A stretch of DNA of 64,000 nt from Cokeromyces recurvatus. Taxonomy: Eukaryota; Mucoromycota; Mucoromycetes; Mucorales; Mucoraceae. Made by a program: the position numbers and the translations under genes. Under the pieces are notes generated by a model. The model did no database searches, was not told the origin of the DNA, and was given only the letters and a program-made list of their open reading frames with translations. The stretch is taken from the NCBI RefSeq assembly GCF_025118155.1, contig NW_026251408.1, positions 248,001-312,000 of the forward strand. The letters run 5' to 3'. Below, piece after piece: positions 13,912 through 26,653 of this stretch. Numbering within the stretch: the first letter of the stretch is position 1; every line of letters begins with the position of its first letter.

Positions 13912-14710
13912 ATGAGCGTGCATCTTTTAAGTTCTGATAATGAAGAGTTCAAGGTTGACAAAGATGTTGCCGAACGTTCTGTTTTGATCAAAAATATGTT
14001 GGAAGGTAAAAATAAAGACAAAGAGATCCACATTCATGTATATGAATGTGAATAAAATAATAGTTTCGGTTCTTACTAAAAAAAATAAAATAAAATAAAA
14101 AAACCACACATTATGTTCATGCTTTTAGATATTGGAGATTCTGATGCCCCAATTCCTCTCCCCAATGTTACATCTAAAGTTCTAGGCAAGGTAAAGATGA
14201 TTAGGCAAATTTATTTGTTTCTTTATAGACCATAAATTAACATTGGTCCATTTAGGTAATTGAATGGTGTACTCATCACCGTGATGATCCTGTTACCCAA
14301 GATGATCAAGAAAGACGCAATACTGATATTGATGAATGGGATCAAAAGTACATGGAAGTTGATCAAGAGACTTTGTTCGACATCATCCTTGTAAGCCAAA
14401 AAAAAAAAAAAAAAAAAAAAAAAAGCGTGATAGAAAAAATAAATATCTTATACCTTAATTTGATATATTTTACAGGCTGCTAATTATCTTGATATCAAGC
14501 CCCTTCTTGATGTTGGATGTAAGACTGTTGCTAATATGATTAAGGGTAAGACTGCTGAAGAAATTAGAAGAACTTTTAATATCACAAATGATTTCACTCC
14601 CGAAGAAGAAGCACAAATTAAAAAGGAAAATGTAAGTAGACACTAAAAGAGATAAGAGCATGGTCTAATTTTCTTACTTTGTTTATTAGGAATGGGCCGA
14701 GGATCGTTAA
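13912..14710 (+). CDS. SKP1: Skp1, core subunit of SCF ubiquitin ligases
   Basis: Adaptor linking cullin 1 to F-box proteins. Exons are 13912-14005, 14129-14190, 14256-14390, 14476-14631 and 14690-14710, giving 155 residues, close to the usual Skp1 length. The N-terminal BTB/POZ-like fold starts [20 protein letters not shown] and contains the cullin-contact region [21 protein letters not shown]. The C-terminal F-box-binding helices carry [35 protein letters not shown] and FTPEEEAQI. It ends in NEWAEDR, the usual last motif. The final coding exon is only 21 nt. It converges on GPN1 with 125 bp between stop codons. Confidence 0.97.
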
Positions 14711-14835
14711 ATTTTGTTTCTCTTATTTTTTTTTTCTTAAAAAATATAAAATATACTCATAAAAAAAATACATATATAGTATGAATGTGTACAATCATAC
14801 GAATTCTAAAAAGACAAAAATATTATACTATTTTA

Positions 14836-16240
14836 TTACATGGTACTTTCCTTCGTATGAGATAACCATTTTTTGAACTTTTCATCCTCTTCTCTTTGAG
14901 CTTTTGAAGGAGGATATTTAGATGCACTAGGTAATGGGTTTTCATCACTATCATAATCCTCATCACTATAGTCTTCTTCTTCTTCTTCCCATTTATCATT
15001 GTCTAATAAAAATTTATAATTAACATGATAATGATACACAATCTACAGAAAAAAAAAAAAAAGCCAGCAAAGCTTACCCTCTTTATCTAAAGAAACTTCA
15101 GAACCCTTAGACATTTTCATATCCTTCATTAATTTACTTAATTGTTTTTCGCGATTCTTTTCTTCCTTTGCCATCTTTTCTCGAATCATTCTTTCGATCT
15201 CAGGCTTATATTCTGCTTCATATTCCTCAGCAGCTTCTTTAACAGCTTGGAAAAAGTCATCAATACCTGCACCTGTAACAGCCGAGACACCAACAACTTT
15301 AAGATGATTGTAAAATTCGTCCAACACCAAACTCATGGAGGACATCAAACTACTCATATAAGTGGTATCTTGGCTAAGTGCCATTTGAAACTTTTCGAAA
15401 TCTGTCATCCATTCTACTGCAAAATCATGAGAAACAACATCTGTCTTGTTAAACACAATTATAAATGGTAGCTTTGTCTTGTAGAGAATACTACAAGCGT
15501 ATAACATGTTACTCATGAATGTAGCTGGAGCAGTTGTACGCGGTGTATCAATGATATAAGCAATCATAGTAGGATAAGTAGCTGCTAAAGTATCAGTGAT
15601 AATTGCACCAGAAGCTGACCATGTAAAGATTTCAATTTGGCCAGGTGTATCTACTAAAACATGACTATTATAATAGATTATTTTATGTTTAAATGAAGAG
15701 CAAAAAAAAAAAAATCTGCGCAGCTTTTTTTTTTTTATATATATATACCTAACATTCTCAGCACGTTTAGCAATAAGATTAAGTACTTGATCAAATTTAG
15801 TTGTGAATAGATTCAAGCTGGTTAAAATACCACCATTGGGTCCAAGATTATATCTATTATTTGAAATGTAAGTAATTGCTTGATCAAAATTCAATAAAGA
15901 AAAGTTCTATTTTTACTGTTTCATCACTTCTTTATAATTAACTGTATCACGAATGTCAATATTAGCAGTAAATGGAAGAGAAGTAACTGCAGGATCAAGA
16001 TTTAGCACATAAGGTGGTGTTTTCTTTTCATGAAGATAAGCATTGATTCTCTAAAAAGAAGTGAAAAAAAAAAATAAAAATAAAGAGATTTAATTTTATC
16101 TTTTTTTTTTTTTTTTTTTTTTTTTTTTGTAACATTCGCTACTTTACTTGCATAAAAGTAGTTTTACCCGATCCTGCCATACCAATGCAGAGAATGACAG
16201 GAGGCTGTTTTTTACTGCTGTTCTCTTGAGCTGTTGACAT
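14836..16240 (-). CDS. NPA3: GPN-loop GTPase 1 (Npa3/XAB1)
   Basis: GTPase required for assembly and nuclear import of RNA polymerase II. The start at 16240 gives [20 protein letters not shown] followed by the P-loop GMAGSGKTT. Next come LNLDPAV, the family-defining GPN in NLGPNGG, the Walker B region [10 protein letters not shown], and the NKxD motif in FNKTDVV. The intron between VMKQ and YNLGPN runs 15854-15916, so the stretch reading [12 protein letters not shown] is intronic, not coding. Another intron lies at about 15660-15750. The last intron (about 15005-15076) joins SLDKE to [12 protein letters not shown], giving a strongly acidic tail ending in KESTM. Glu/Lys-rich helices precede the tail. 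All signature residues are intact. The gene is divergent from the NoxR-like gene and convergent with SKP1. Confidence 0.95.
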
Positions 16241-17602
16241 GGAATATGGCTTAAATGTAGGAAGAAAGAAAGACTTGAATATCTCATTTGGATTACTTGA
16301 CTACAACAAAAAAAAAGTGTCACAATAGTAAGTCACTCTATTTGCTGCCTTTTTTTTTATTTTTATTTTTTTTTAATATCTGTCTATTGTAGTTGCATAT
16401 TGTACTACTGAGTTCTGAGCCTCTATATTATTTAGTGCAAATAAAGTTATAGATAAACGATTACAAGGACTGCTGAAAGAATGGAGCAAACGAGTACATT
16501 AAGTTGGCTATAATTCATTAGTGAGCACTCTACATCACAAGTCTATCCCAAGTGTTCTTTAAGGGCACAATGTAAGGCATCTTATTATTTTGGTGAGGGG
16601 TTATCCAGGGTGTTAATTGAGTTTATAAACACATGTGTAGATGATAGGAATGTATCCATTGTAGACCATAACAGGCTCACTTAACATTACTTTTGCCTCT
16701 GAGAATAAAGAAGTAAAAGTAATTTAGTTATAATATTCAGCGTGAAATATCATGTCTCTATTTACATGTTCCTTAATAATGCATTTGTGATTCAGTACAT
16801 TGATACCAGTCTGAAGGGGGAAGGGGGGGAAATATATCAGCGCTCTTTATTATTATTATTATTGTTTTATTTTGTTTTGTATTGTTTTGTTTTGTTTTAT
16901 TTTTATTTTTATTTTTGTTTTGTTTTTACTTTTTGCATGTGGCTTGAACATGATTGTAAATAATGCAGAACAAACGTGTATTCAAAAAAGCAATATAAAT
17001 CATTGATTTCGGTCAAATAAATAGAATACTATATTTATAACAATTAATAATTTATACTATTTCTAGATAGCATTTATGCAGGTTATAATAATAACCGAAC
17101 AATAGTTCCATCTTACTCAGTTTCCAGTCGCTGTAGATCTACTTTTCTTCAAATCTGATCTATCTCTTATAATAATAAACTTTTGTGTCATATATAAATT
17201 AAACTCTTTGTCAGTTTTTTTTTTTTTTATTAAGAAAAGGATTCTTTTTGTGTTAATCTACTTGTCATTCAAGGTATGTATGACTGCTACAAGAAGCTAT
17301 TTAGAAATTCTCTTCCTCTCTTCCTTCCTTCTCCCGTTCCAAAAAAAAATAAATAAGAGAAATGTAGTATAAGCTTATTTAAATTTAAGAGGAGAAAAGA
17401 TTTAATGTTGGGAGATATTTCTTTATGTCTTAAATTTATAAGTTGAATTTGAATTCAAATAAAAATACAATAATGATTTTATTTATTTATTTATTTATTT
17501 GAGTAATTATCCTTCTTCTGTCTTTTATTTTTTTTTTTCTATTTTTCTTTTCTTTTTCTCTTCTTTTTCTCTTCTTTTTATACATATATGAAATAGACCA
17601 AG
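16241..17602. other. Divergent intergenic region, GPN1 / NoxR-like
   Basis: No gene seen. Pyrimidine-rich blocks occur just before the NoxR-like start (17525-17580), with a (TTTA)n run near 17480-17500. The string GTCATTCAAGGTATG at about 17268 nearly repeats the NoxR start region at 17604, without an ATG in the same place. Confidence 0.5.
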
Positions 17603-19226
17603 ATGTCATTCAAGGTATGACAAATTTCTATTCCTTGCATAAAATTTTTTTTATTTTTTTTATTTTGACAGTTTAAAATAGTTCGAGTTGGAACAATGGC
17701 AAAAGGCTTGTGACGCATTTGATACCAACAATTACGACCAAGCACTTAAAATATTTATTGTATATTTTTTTTTTTTTAATTATATATATATTTTTTTTCT
17801 CTCTCTCTTTCATAACAAGTAGAAATTCTAATGACTCGTTTTTCTAGATTAGAGCATAGCCGATAGTGCTAAAATGCATTTTAATATTGGTTCTATTTTC
17901 TTATGCTTGGATGATCAAAAAAGAGCTGTAAATATTGATTATAAACTTTGATATACATACATACATACATTCATACATATATATACACACATATATACAC
18001 ACACGCACACACATACACACACATACACACACTTACGTATCTATGATGAATAATAATAGATAACGGCATTCAATAGAGCAATCACAAAGGACCCTTATTT
18101 TGCTGTAGGTTACTTTCAACGGGGTGTATCATTATTTCTATTAGGCGATTTAGAATCAGCCAAAAATGATTTTGATAGCGCTTTTCATAGACTACGGGGT
18201 AATAGCTTAATTAATTATCAACAATTAGGTCTTCAGTTTCGTTTATATTCTTGTGAAGTCTTATTTAATCGTGGTATATGTCAACTCTATTTGGGTAATA
18301 TCGATGCTGGTCTCACGGATCTCTATCATGCACAAAAATCAAAAGTAACTGAAGAACATGATATCATCGATCAAGCCGTTCGTACTCGCGGGAAAGGTTT
18401 CTCAGTTTATTCATTACCACCTGGTTTACTTTTTCGTCCGTCGGAGTTTAGATTACATCAATTAAAAGGAATCCATCTGTTTCAACAAGATGACGATACG
18501 TCTGTTTCGAAAAGAAAAAATTCAATATTTTTATATCAGTCATCGGAGGAAAATGAGGATGTACTAAAAAAGAAAGAGAAAGATCAAACATCATCAACGA
18601 CAACGATAAGACCTAATCCGATCAATACACTTTCCTCTTCCTCTTCCTCTTCCTCTTCTTCTTCTTCTTCTTCTTTGATTTCACCTATTTCTCCATCTCC
18701 AGTAACGCCTTCTTATAATAATAAATCTCTTTCAAGACGTCTAATTGAAAATGAATTAAAACGAAATAGCAGTCATTTTCTTAAGGATTCTTATCGATAT
18801 TCAACAAATAACCTATCTTCTTCTCAGCAACAGCAACTGCAACAGCAGCATCATCGTCGTCCCTCATTGACTGAGAATGAGACTATCCATCATAGTAGAC
18901 CAAAGACCATAACACGTACAATGACGGATCCAAATTTATCTCAGTCAATATCAACAGCGACGACTGCAGGAAAATTAAAAATTAAATGTCATTATACAGA
19001 TACTCGGATTTTATTAGCGCCTATTGATATCAGTTTCCAGGAATTAAAGAAAAGAATAGCTGAAAAGTTTAATACCAGTCCGGATTCTATTCAATTAGCT
19101 TATAAAGATGAAGTTGAAGAGAAGGTACTTATCATTGATGATGAAGATTTAGAAATGGCTCGACAAATTAATAGAGCAAGACACCATAAGCCTTCTGCTG
19201 TTGAAAAATTAGAAATTTGGATTTAA
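17603..19226 (+). CDS. noxR: NoxR/p67phox-like regulator: TPR domain, activation segment, PB1 domain
   Basis: Candidate cytosolic activator of an NADPH oxidase. Exon 1 is 12 nt (MSFK). Using the AG before TTCGAGTTGG gives FELEQWQKACDAFDTNNYDQ, the start of the first TPR, whereas the AG nearer the donor gives a stop. TPR repeats follow (AKMHFNIGSIFLCLDDQKRA, ITKDPYFAVGYFQRGVSLFL, LFNRGICQLYLGNIDAGLTD). Next is GFSVYSLPPGLLFRPSEFRL, matching in position and pattern the p67phox activation segment that touches Nox. A long Ser/Gln-rich disordered linker leads to a C-terminal PB1 domain (KLKIKCHYTDTRILLAP to KLEIWI) with an acidic DEDLEMA-type motif. No SH3 domain is visible. About 490 residues. 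No Nox catalytic gene lies in the window. The alternative is another TPR/PB1 scaffold. Confidence 0.75.
18635..18677 (+). repeat. In-frame serine-codon microsatellite (TCC/TCT)n
   Basis: A TCTTCC then TCT repeat within the NoxR-like linker, encoding a run of about 17 Ser. The repeat stays in frame. Confidence 0.85.
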
Positions 19227-19983
19227 TTATTATATTTATATTACCACTCTCTTTTCTTTTTTCCATTATTAATAAATTTGTACATGGTTAAAAATAATTA
19301 TAATTCATCTTTTTCTTTCTAATAATGGAGTAGGAAATGTTCATTCCCTGTTCAAGATTCATTAATGTAACATTAATTTATGCTTTCCATGTATACATTC
19401 ATAGTCTATTTCCCATGTGATTCTTGAATAATCGTATACTCTTCTCTTTACCAAATATAAATGAGTAATGAAAGACAGAAAAAGAAAGAGCAATAGATAT
19501 TACTTTTCTGTTTTTGTTATAATTCACATGTATACTTTCCACATCTCCATTTTCCTAGTTTTTGAATAATCAGAATCTAAATAGATGAAAACAATGTATC
19601 ATTTTATTTATTAGATTCTATGTAAACATTTATTACAGCATGACTAGCTACGTAAAGGATATACAAAAGGAACATAGAAACTAAAAGAAAAAAATAAAGT
19701 ACAAACTTGAAAAACTCGATGCACAAACTAAAAATTGCATTACATTCATAATGCTTAATCATTTATTTCCCCTAGTTTTTTTTTTCTTATAATTTGTTTT
19801 GGATCAACTAGATAATTCATTAATGGTTATCAAAATTGAATAAGATTACATCATATCCCTTTCTCTAAATATTTAACATTTATTAAATAATTAATACAAG
19901 AAAAAAAGGTATATAAGATTTAGAAAAATCTTGCGATCAATACAAAACAAAATCCAGAAAAAAAAAAACTGTTATTGAAAATA
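19227..19983. other. 3' intergenic region between convergent NoxR-like and DAD1
   Basis: No gene seen; 3' flanks of two convergent genes. AATAAA-like sites occur on both strands. Confidence 0.5.
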
Positions 19984-20280
19984 TTATAATCTTTCTTCAG
20001 TAGTTAAAGAAGAATATCTTGTTGTATTATCAAATATCGTTTTTGAATGTTCCTTTTGCATAGCATTCGATTTAGTACTTTCTGGTTCAACGTTTACTTT
20101 AATACTTTTATGGAAGCTACTCCAAAGATGAGCTGGTGCTTCAAACTGCAACCCGATGGCATTGATCGTTTCTAAATTACGATTTAAATTATTTAAATTA
20201 GAATGAAGTTGTTCAAGTCCTATTAATGCTTTTTCTAAAAGCAATTGTTTGTCTTGATCAAAATTTTTCCTCGTTTCCAT
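19984..20280 (-). CDS. DAD1: DASH complex subunit Dad1
   Basis: Kinetochore protein of the DASH/DAM1 ring that couples chromosomes to microtubules. Single exon, 98 residues. The N-terminal half carries the Dad1 family pattern: helix with LLLEKALIGLEQLHSNLNNL, then NRNLETINAIGLQFEAPAHL and WSSFHK. The C-terminal 35 residues are polar and variable. Small size, heptad-like Leu spacing and the conserved NLE..AxG..F.....LW core support the call. It is convergent with the NoxR-like gene and divergent from SDH4. Confidence 0.85.
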   Translation of the reverse strand: METRKNFDQDKQLLLEKALIGLEQLHSNLNNLNRNLETINAIGLQFEAPAHLWSSFHKSIKVNVEPESTKSNAMQKEHSKTIFDNTTRYSSLTTEERL

Positions 20281-21232
20281 CGTAAAAATATCACGAATTG
20301 AATAATCTTAAAATAAAATAAAACAAAGAAAGCTTTTTTTTTGTTTTTATTTTTTTTTAACTACAGCTTTTCGGTCGGTCTCAAATTTGTGTATGCCAAA
20401 TTTTTTAGTTTGAAAAAAAAAAAATTCAAGTCTGTTACATTTATCAGCATTCAGGGTACTAGTACTAAGGTCATCAGACAATAGGAGAAGCTAAGAAAAG
20501 CAAGAAATATAATAATGTCAAAGCATGTTTATATGTACTATTGATAAGAACATGGCTTCTTAAACTTATAAATGCTTATTTACTCATTCTATAAAGGGAA
20601 GAAACAATCCAAGATAAATAATAATAATTGCTATATTAGAATTAGTTATCTATTTTTGGTATTTATGTATGTATAAGCTACTCCTTCTGCTCTCGCTTCA
20701 CATTTCTTTAAAGTCTTTTTTTTTTTTTTTTTTTTTTTTTTAATCTCGGTTGATAAATAAAGTTAGTTAATCGAACATTGAAATCAATAATATTATATAT
20801 TCTTAATCAAGTTAAAAAACAAGATTAATCTACTCATTTTTTATTGCTGTTCATAAGAAGAGACTATAACAGTGTCCATGTTACGAAATGCAAAGCATTC
20901 AACTTTTTTTTTTTTATAAATGCATATACAAATATAGAACGTGACTGTAGAAATAGTGTGTATATCTCAACATATCGTGCTTTTCTGGGAAACAAACTCA
21001 TGCTTTTCGCATAAAATCTCCACAGCAATTCATTTACAAACTGCGTCATCAACCTGAAGTGAGTCTACCCGAAATAGTGCAAAAATGATCAAGGGGATTT
21101 TTTTCTCATAAATTTTATACTTCTTACAGTTATTAGTTAATAATTTCATTTCTTTTTTTTTCTTCTTCTTTTTCTTAAAATAAACCCTATCCTCCCTTCT
21201 TCCTCCTCCCCCTACTCTTTGAATATATAATA
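20281..21232. other. Divergent intergenic region, DAD1 / SDH4
   Basis: No gene seen. It should contain both promoters. A T-run at 20720-20741 and a pyrimidine-rich block (CTTCCTCCTCCCCC) just before the SDH4 start at 21190-21220 are the only marked features. Confidence 0.5.
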
Positions 21233-21898
21233 ATGGCTCTTCGTCTTGCTTCAACTTCTGCCTTTCGTTCTACAACTCGTCTTATGATGCGTCAACAACC
21301 TATGGGTCTTGTCAAGATTCATTCTTGTAAGTTCTTTCAATTTTACTTACATTTCGTTTTTTTTAATTAACAATTTAACATGATTAGCTGTTGTTCAATC
21401 TAATAATGCTATTGCAACACATAAACCCGATCGTCTTCATGGTTCTTATCATTGGGACATTGAGCGTGCTGCTTCCGTTGCTTTAGTTCCTATTATTGCA
21501 TCACAACTTGCTCTTGGTGCTTCACCTGTTACTGATGTTCTTTTAGGTGTTGTACTTCCTGTTCATCTTCATATCGGTAATTTTTCTATTTATTTATTTA
21601 AAGTTGATATGCTGAAAAAAAAATGACTAAATCATTTATTATTTTTTATGATAGGCTGGGACTCTTGTATCACTGGTAAAAAAAAAATGGGATTAAAGAA
21701 AAAATGCGGGGTAGAACTAATTTTTTTTTTCTTTCTTTTTTTTTAGATTATTTTAATGCTCGTAAAAGTGTAATTTTAAATAAATTAATGACGGGTACTT
21801 TGTGGCTTACTACAACCGGTGTTGTTATTGCCAGTTATCAATTCAATACAAATGATATTGGACTTACTGCGTTTATTAGCAAGTTGTGGGGAGCTTAA
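21233..21898 (+). CDS. SDH4: Succinate dehydrogenase membrane anchor, small cytochrome b subunit (CybS)
   Basis: Inner-membrane anchor of respiratory complex II that contributes to haem b and ubiquinone binding. Exons are 21233-21326, 21388-21576, 21655-21675 (21 nt) and 21747-21898, giving 151 residues. The N terminus is a basic, Ser/Arg-rich mitochondrial targeting peptide. The mature part has GSYHWDIERAASVALVPIIA, a second membrane segment with the candidate haem-ligand His in LPVHLHIGWDS, the DYFNARK motif, and a third hydrophobic segment GTLWLTTTGVVIASYQF. The short exon encodes the WDSCIT region between the haem His and the DY motif. Converges on PCT1, 243 bp away. Confidence 0.93.
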
Positions 21899-22141
21899 AA
21901 GAGGATTATTGATTTATTCAAAATGACACCCTATATACACCAAGATACACACACATATTATTTAAATGTGAATCCGTTTTTTTTTTTTTTTTTTTTTTTT
22001 TAATAAATTCTTATAAAAGAATTGTATTTATATATGTTGAAGAATCAATGCTATAATAATATAATATCACATAAATATGTATGTATGTATGTGTATATAA
22101 ATAATTAAGGTATAATGTATAGTGAAAGTCATTGTGTTATA

Positions 22142-23330
<1,189 letters not shown>

Positions 23331-25009
23331 CTATATATTTTTTTTGTAATGTTATAAGGTTCTATTCTATCATATCAATATATGATTATTTAATTTTATA
23401 CCCATTTTTATGCTTATATTCTAAATAACGTGTGTGTGTGTGTGTGTAGGAGAGAGAGAAGAAAAAAAAATATTTATAAGAAAAAAAAAAAGAAAAATTG
23501 TAAAGAAGTACAGTTTTATTTTTCTTCTAATAAAAGCAACGTCATTCTGTTGGCATGTTTTTTTTTTAAAAAAAAAAAAAAAAGAGATAGAAGATGAGTC
23601 TAAGATTTTAACTTGTTCACGTGATGCATTGAATGATTTTAACTTGTGAAAGAAAAAAAAACCATTAATTGGGGTATATATTTTATCATGAGATCCAATC
23701 AATAAGGATTATTTATTATTATTATGTAAGATAAGCTGTTCATCTTTTTTTTTTTCATATGATAATCATATTAGTGGTGATGATGAGGGTGGAGGAGGGG
23801 AGGGAAACGACTATTAATTACTATTGCCATTTAAAAAAAAAAGTATTTTTATAACCAAATGTACCAGAATCCATTCGTCCCTTATATATATATATACATA
23901 CACATATAGCTTATGCAAGTTTTATTGATAGTGAATCCATACTATTTTCTAATAATTCTAAAAATAAAAAGCTTATGATACTATAGACGCTTTAATATGT
24001 GATAATAATCTAACACGTTCATGAGTTCAATTGATGTATTTATCGTGAGGGGAAGGAGTAAAGGTTCATAAAAAATAACTGTCGATCGCATTTGTATTCA
24101 ATATCCTAAAAAGCTATCTTTCAGCAAATATAGTTATAGCTATGTCAATATACTTCATTCATTGTATTCTTTTCCAAATTTCACTCTCCTGCGAGTATAT
24201 ATATATATATATATATAGATGATAGTAATTCTTACACTCTACTTATTACAGTATATATATCATCAAGGCTTTCTTTTGTTTATTTCGGTATCTAGTTATA
24301 AACAAGGTACATGTATGTATGTATACAATAATATGAAAGCATACGAGGGGGGAATTTAATAAAAAAGTATGATTATTATTTCTTGATGAAAACGGCTCAT
24401 TGTAAGTAAAGCTATCTACAACTGATACCATATATTTTATAAGTTGGTGGGTTAAAAAAAATTGCAATGATGAACAAATGTAAAGTATATTTCTCTTTCA
24501 TTATTTCATTCAATTTTAGGCTACCTATTTGTTCAAACTAAGGAATCGTATTTGTAACTCTATTACCGTGAATTTGACACTTTAATTGAAAAGTATAAAA
24601 AAAAAGAACCAGGTTAGACTTCATTTATATACATATATAATTCTTTCTTTTCTAAAGCTGTATACTATTTATAAAATATATGCACAGAAGATAGTTAAAT
24701 AGTTAATAAATAAATAAAAACTACTGGTAATTGTGTTATATTTTTTCAAACAAACAAAGTAAAAGCCATAATTCTACTGTAGAAATTAGAAGGGGGGCAT
24801 TAGGATAAATAAGGGGGAGGGGAGAAGGGAAAGAAGGTGGAATACTAGCAAATTGATATCACATTTATAGTTAGAAGTAAAAAAGTATATAAATGAAATA
24901 AAAAAGTAACTGGAGATAGGTTACTTGAAGAAAAAAAAAAAGGATTCAAGAAAAAAAATTGTTATCAAGTGTTATATAATACATGCTTTTTATTTATTTT
25001 TATATATTT
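23331..25009. other. Upstream region of PCT1 and intergenic stretch
   Basis: Should contain the missing PCT1 first exon and promoter, near 23340-23800, but no start codon could be defended. It has a T10A16 palindromic junction (23558-23583), a (GT)n run at 23431-23448 and a G-rich tract at 24793-24840 with runs of 6, 5, 4 and 3 G. No other gene seen. Confidence 0.45.
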
Positions 25010-26653
25010 TTAAGCTCGTAGGCTTTGACGCTTTAATAACTGTGTTTTTTGAGATAAAAGTCGTAAAGTGGATAAAGAAGGAGCTACTAAAAGAGATTTG
25101 CGTTTCTTTCTTAGACCTTCTAATTGTTGCTTTTGATGCGGCTTGGCTGTTATCGAAGAATAATGTTCATGATTTACTTTTATTTCTTCCTTTATTTTTG
25201 TATTATTATTCGCTTCTTCATGACTATTTTTATTGCCCTTTTGTACTCTATCACCTCTTTTCTTCCCTATTGATGTTTGTATTATATTCTTTGCTTTCTC
25301 AACTATGATGGTCTTTGTTAATGAAGGTCTCTGTTCCGTCGCCAGTTGACAATCAACTTCTTTGCTATTTTTAGCAAGAGCAGGAGTAGATATGGATGAA
25401 AAGACCGTTTCAGTTGTTGACAAAGGAGTAGATGAATGCAATGTAGTGCTCTCCATTTCCTTTTTTTGGTTAATCCCACTTGAAATGTAGGCGTTCTGCA
25501 GAATACAATTGTGGCAATATTGCGGCTCTCTGAAGTTTATATTCGGATATCGTTTAGCTATTGAATGATCGTTATTATTACTATCATCGCTATCTTGGCT
25601 ATAACTTCTTTTGCATAGAGGTTGTTGCAATTTATCCAAAAAAATGGAAGAAGGTGAATTAGGAAGGATAGTAGCTTGCGATCTTGGTCTTTTATTTTTT
25701 TTCATCAAAACAGTTGTACCATAGTTGATAAGATTCGATACTGCTTTCCTTTGATAGCCGACAGTAGAATTGATTGTCTCTTGTTGTGGAACTGCTGAGG
25801 GAATATGTTTATCATGATAGAATTGAGCTTGCTGCTTTAATATTTTGAAATTATCAGTAGGTTTAGCATTCTGAGAGGGATTGATTTTATCTAAAGCTAA
25901 CATATCATTGTTATCCTCTGAAAATAAAGTATTTCTAAGAAACGTATTATTCTTTGAAGATAAGGACAATCGAGTAAATGAAGCAGTTAGTGAAAAACGA
26001 TTACGAAAGGATTGGTTCATTGTACTATTCTTTATTTGTGGACTAGGAGTTGGCCCAGAATTGGTATGCTGCTTTTGTTGATGTTGTTTCAATTTATGTG
26101 TTGTTGATAAGTTATTAGTAGTCTTTTTAAAAAAATGACTTAATGAAGATTTAGGTGTAGATGCAGTAGTAGTTACATGATTGCTGAATATGTTCATTCG
26201 CTTTCTTTGTTTAATAGACAAGGTATTATGTAAGAATTCTGAAAACTTTGATCGAGTTGGAGGTACATAGCCTAATTAATATACATTTATATAAATATAG
26301 CCCTCATAATTGTGAAAATATACATGGTTGTTTATACCTTCTGTTAAGGGACTAGGTTTACCCTTTTCCTTAATTGATTTTATCCAAGCTGACAATTCTG
26401 TTTGCGAGCTCATACATGTAATATATCTTTCTTCGTAAAATACTATTCTTTTTTTGATTGACAAATTTAATATTGTATCTCTCAACGTTATCTTTTTAAT
26501 TTGCTTATCATCGTTTATAATATTATTCTTTAAATTAGACTTTGGTGTACTTGTTGACCAAGGATTATTTTTTAGATGAAACCCTTTAGGTTTTTTTCGA
26601 AGCGATAGTCTAGAAGCGTATTTACTAAATTCATCAAGATTTGAATATTTCAT
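25010..26653 (-). CDS. Unrecognised low-complexity protein, about 530 residues
   Basis: Two exons joined at a clear GT..AG intron (about 26337 to 26274), linking SPLTEG to YVPPTRSKFSEFLHNT. I chose the ATG at 26653 (MKYSNLDEFSKYASRLSLRK); an in-frame ATG further upstream would add an implausible Tyr/Phe-rich stretch. The N-terminal 120 residues contain RIVFYEERYITCMSSQTELSAWI, with a shape like the end of a PH domain, but the rest of such a domain was not seen. The remainder is rich in Ser, Thr, Asn, Lys and Gln, with basic clusters (KKNKRPRSQ, RKKRKSLL) that could be nuclear signals, and a CHNC pair near the middle. It ends LLKRQSLRA. Composition suggests a disordered regulatory protein. No function assigned. 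Confidence 0.6.

Noticed and set aside
15854..15916. Reading frame with [12 protein letters not shown] inside GPN1
   Set aside because: Lies in an intron: clean GT..AG sites around it restore the family sequence VMKQ-YNLGPN, and reading through from the upstream exon meets a stop.
24246..24467. 73-residue minus-strand ORF
   Set aside because: No motif, no neighbours in frame, composition of random AT-rich DNA.
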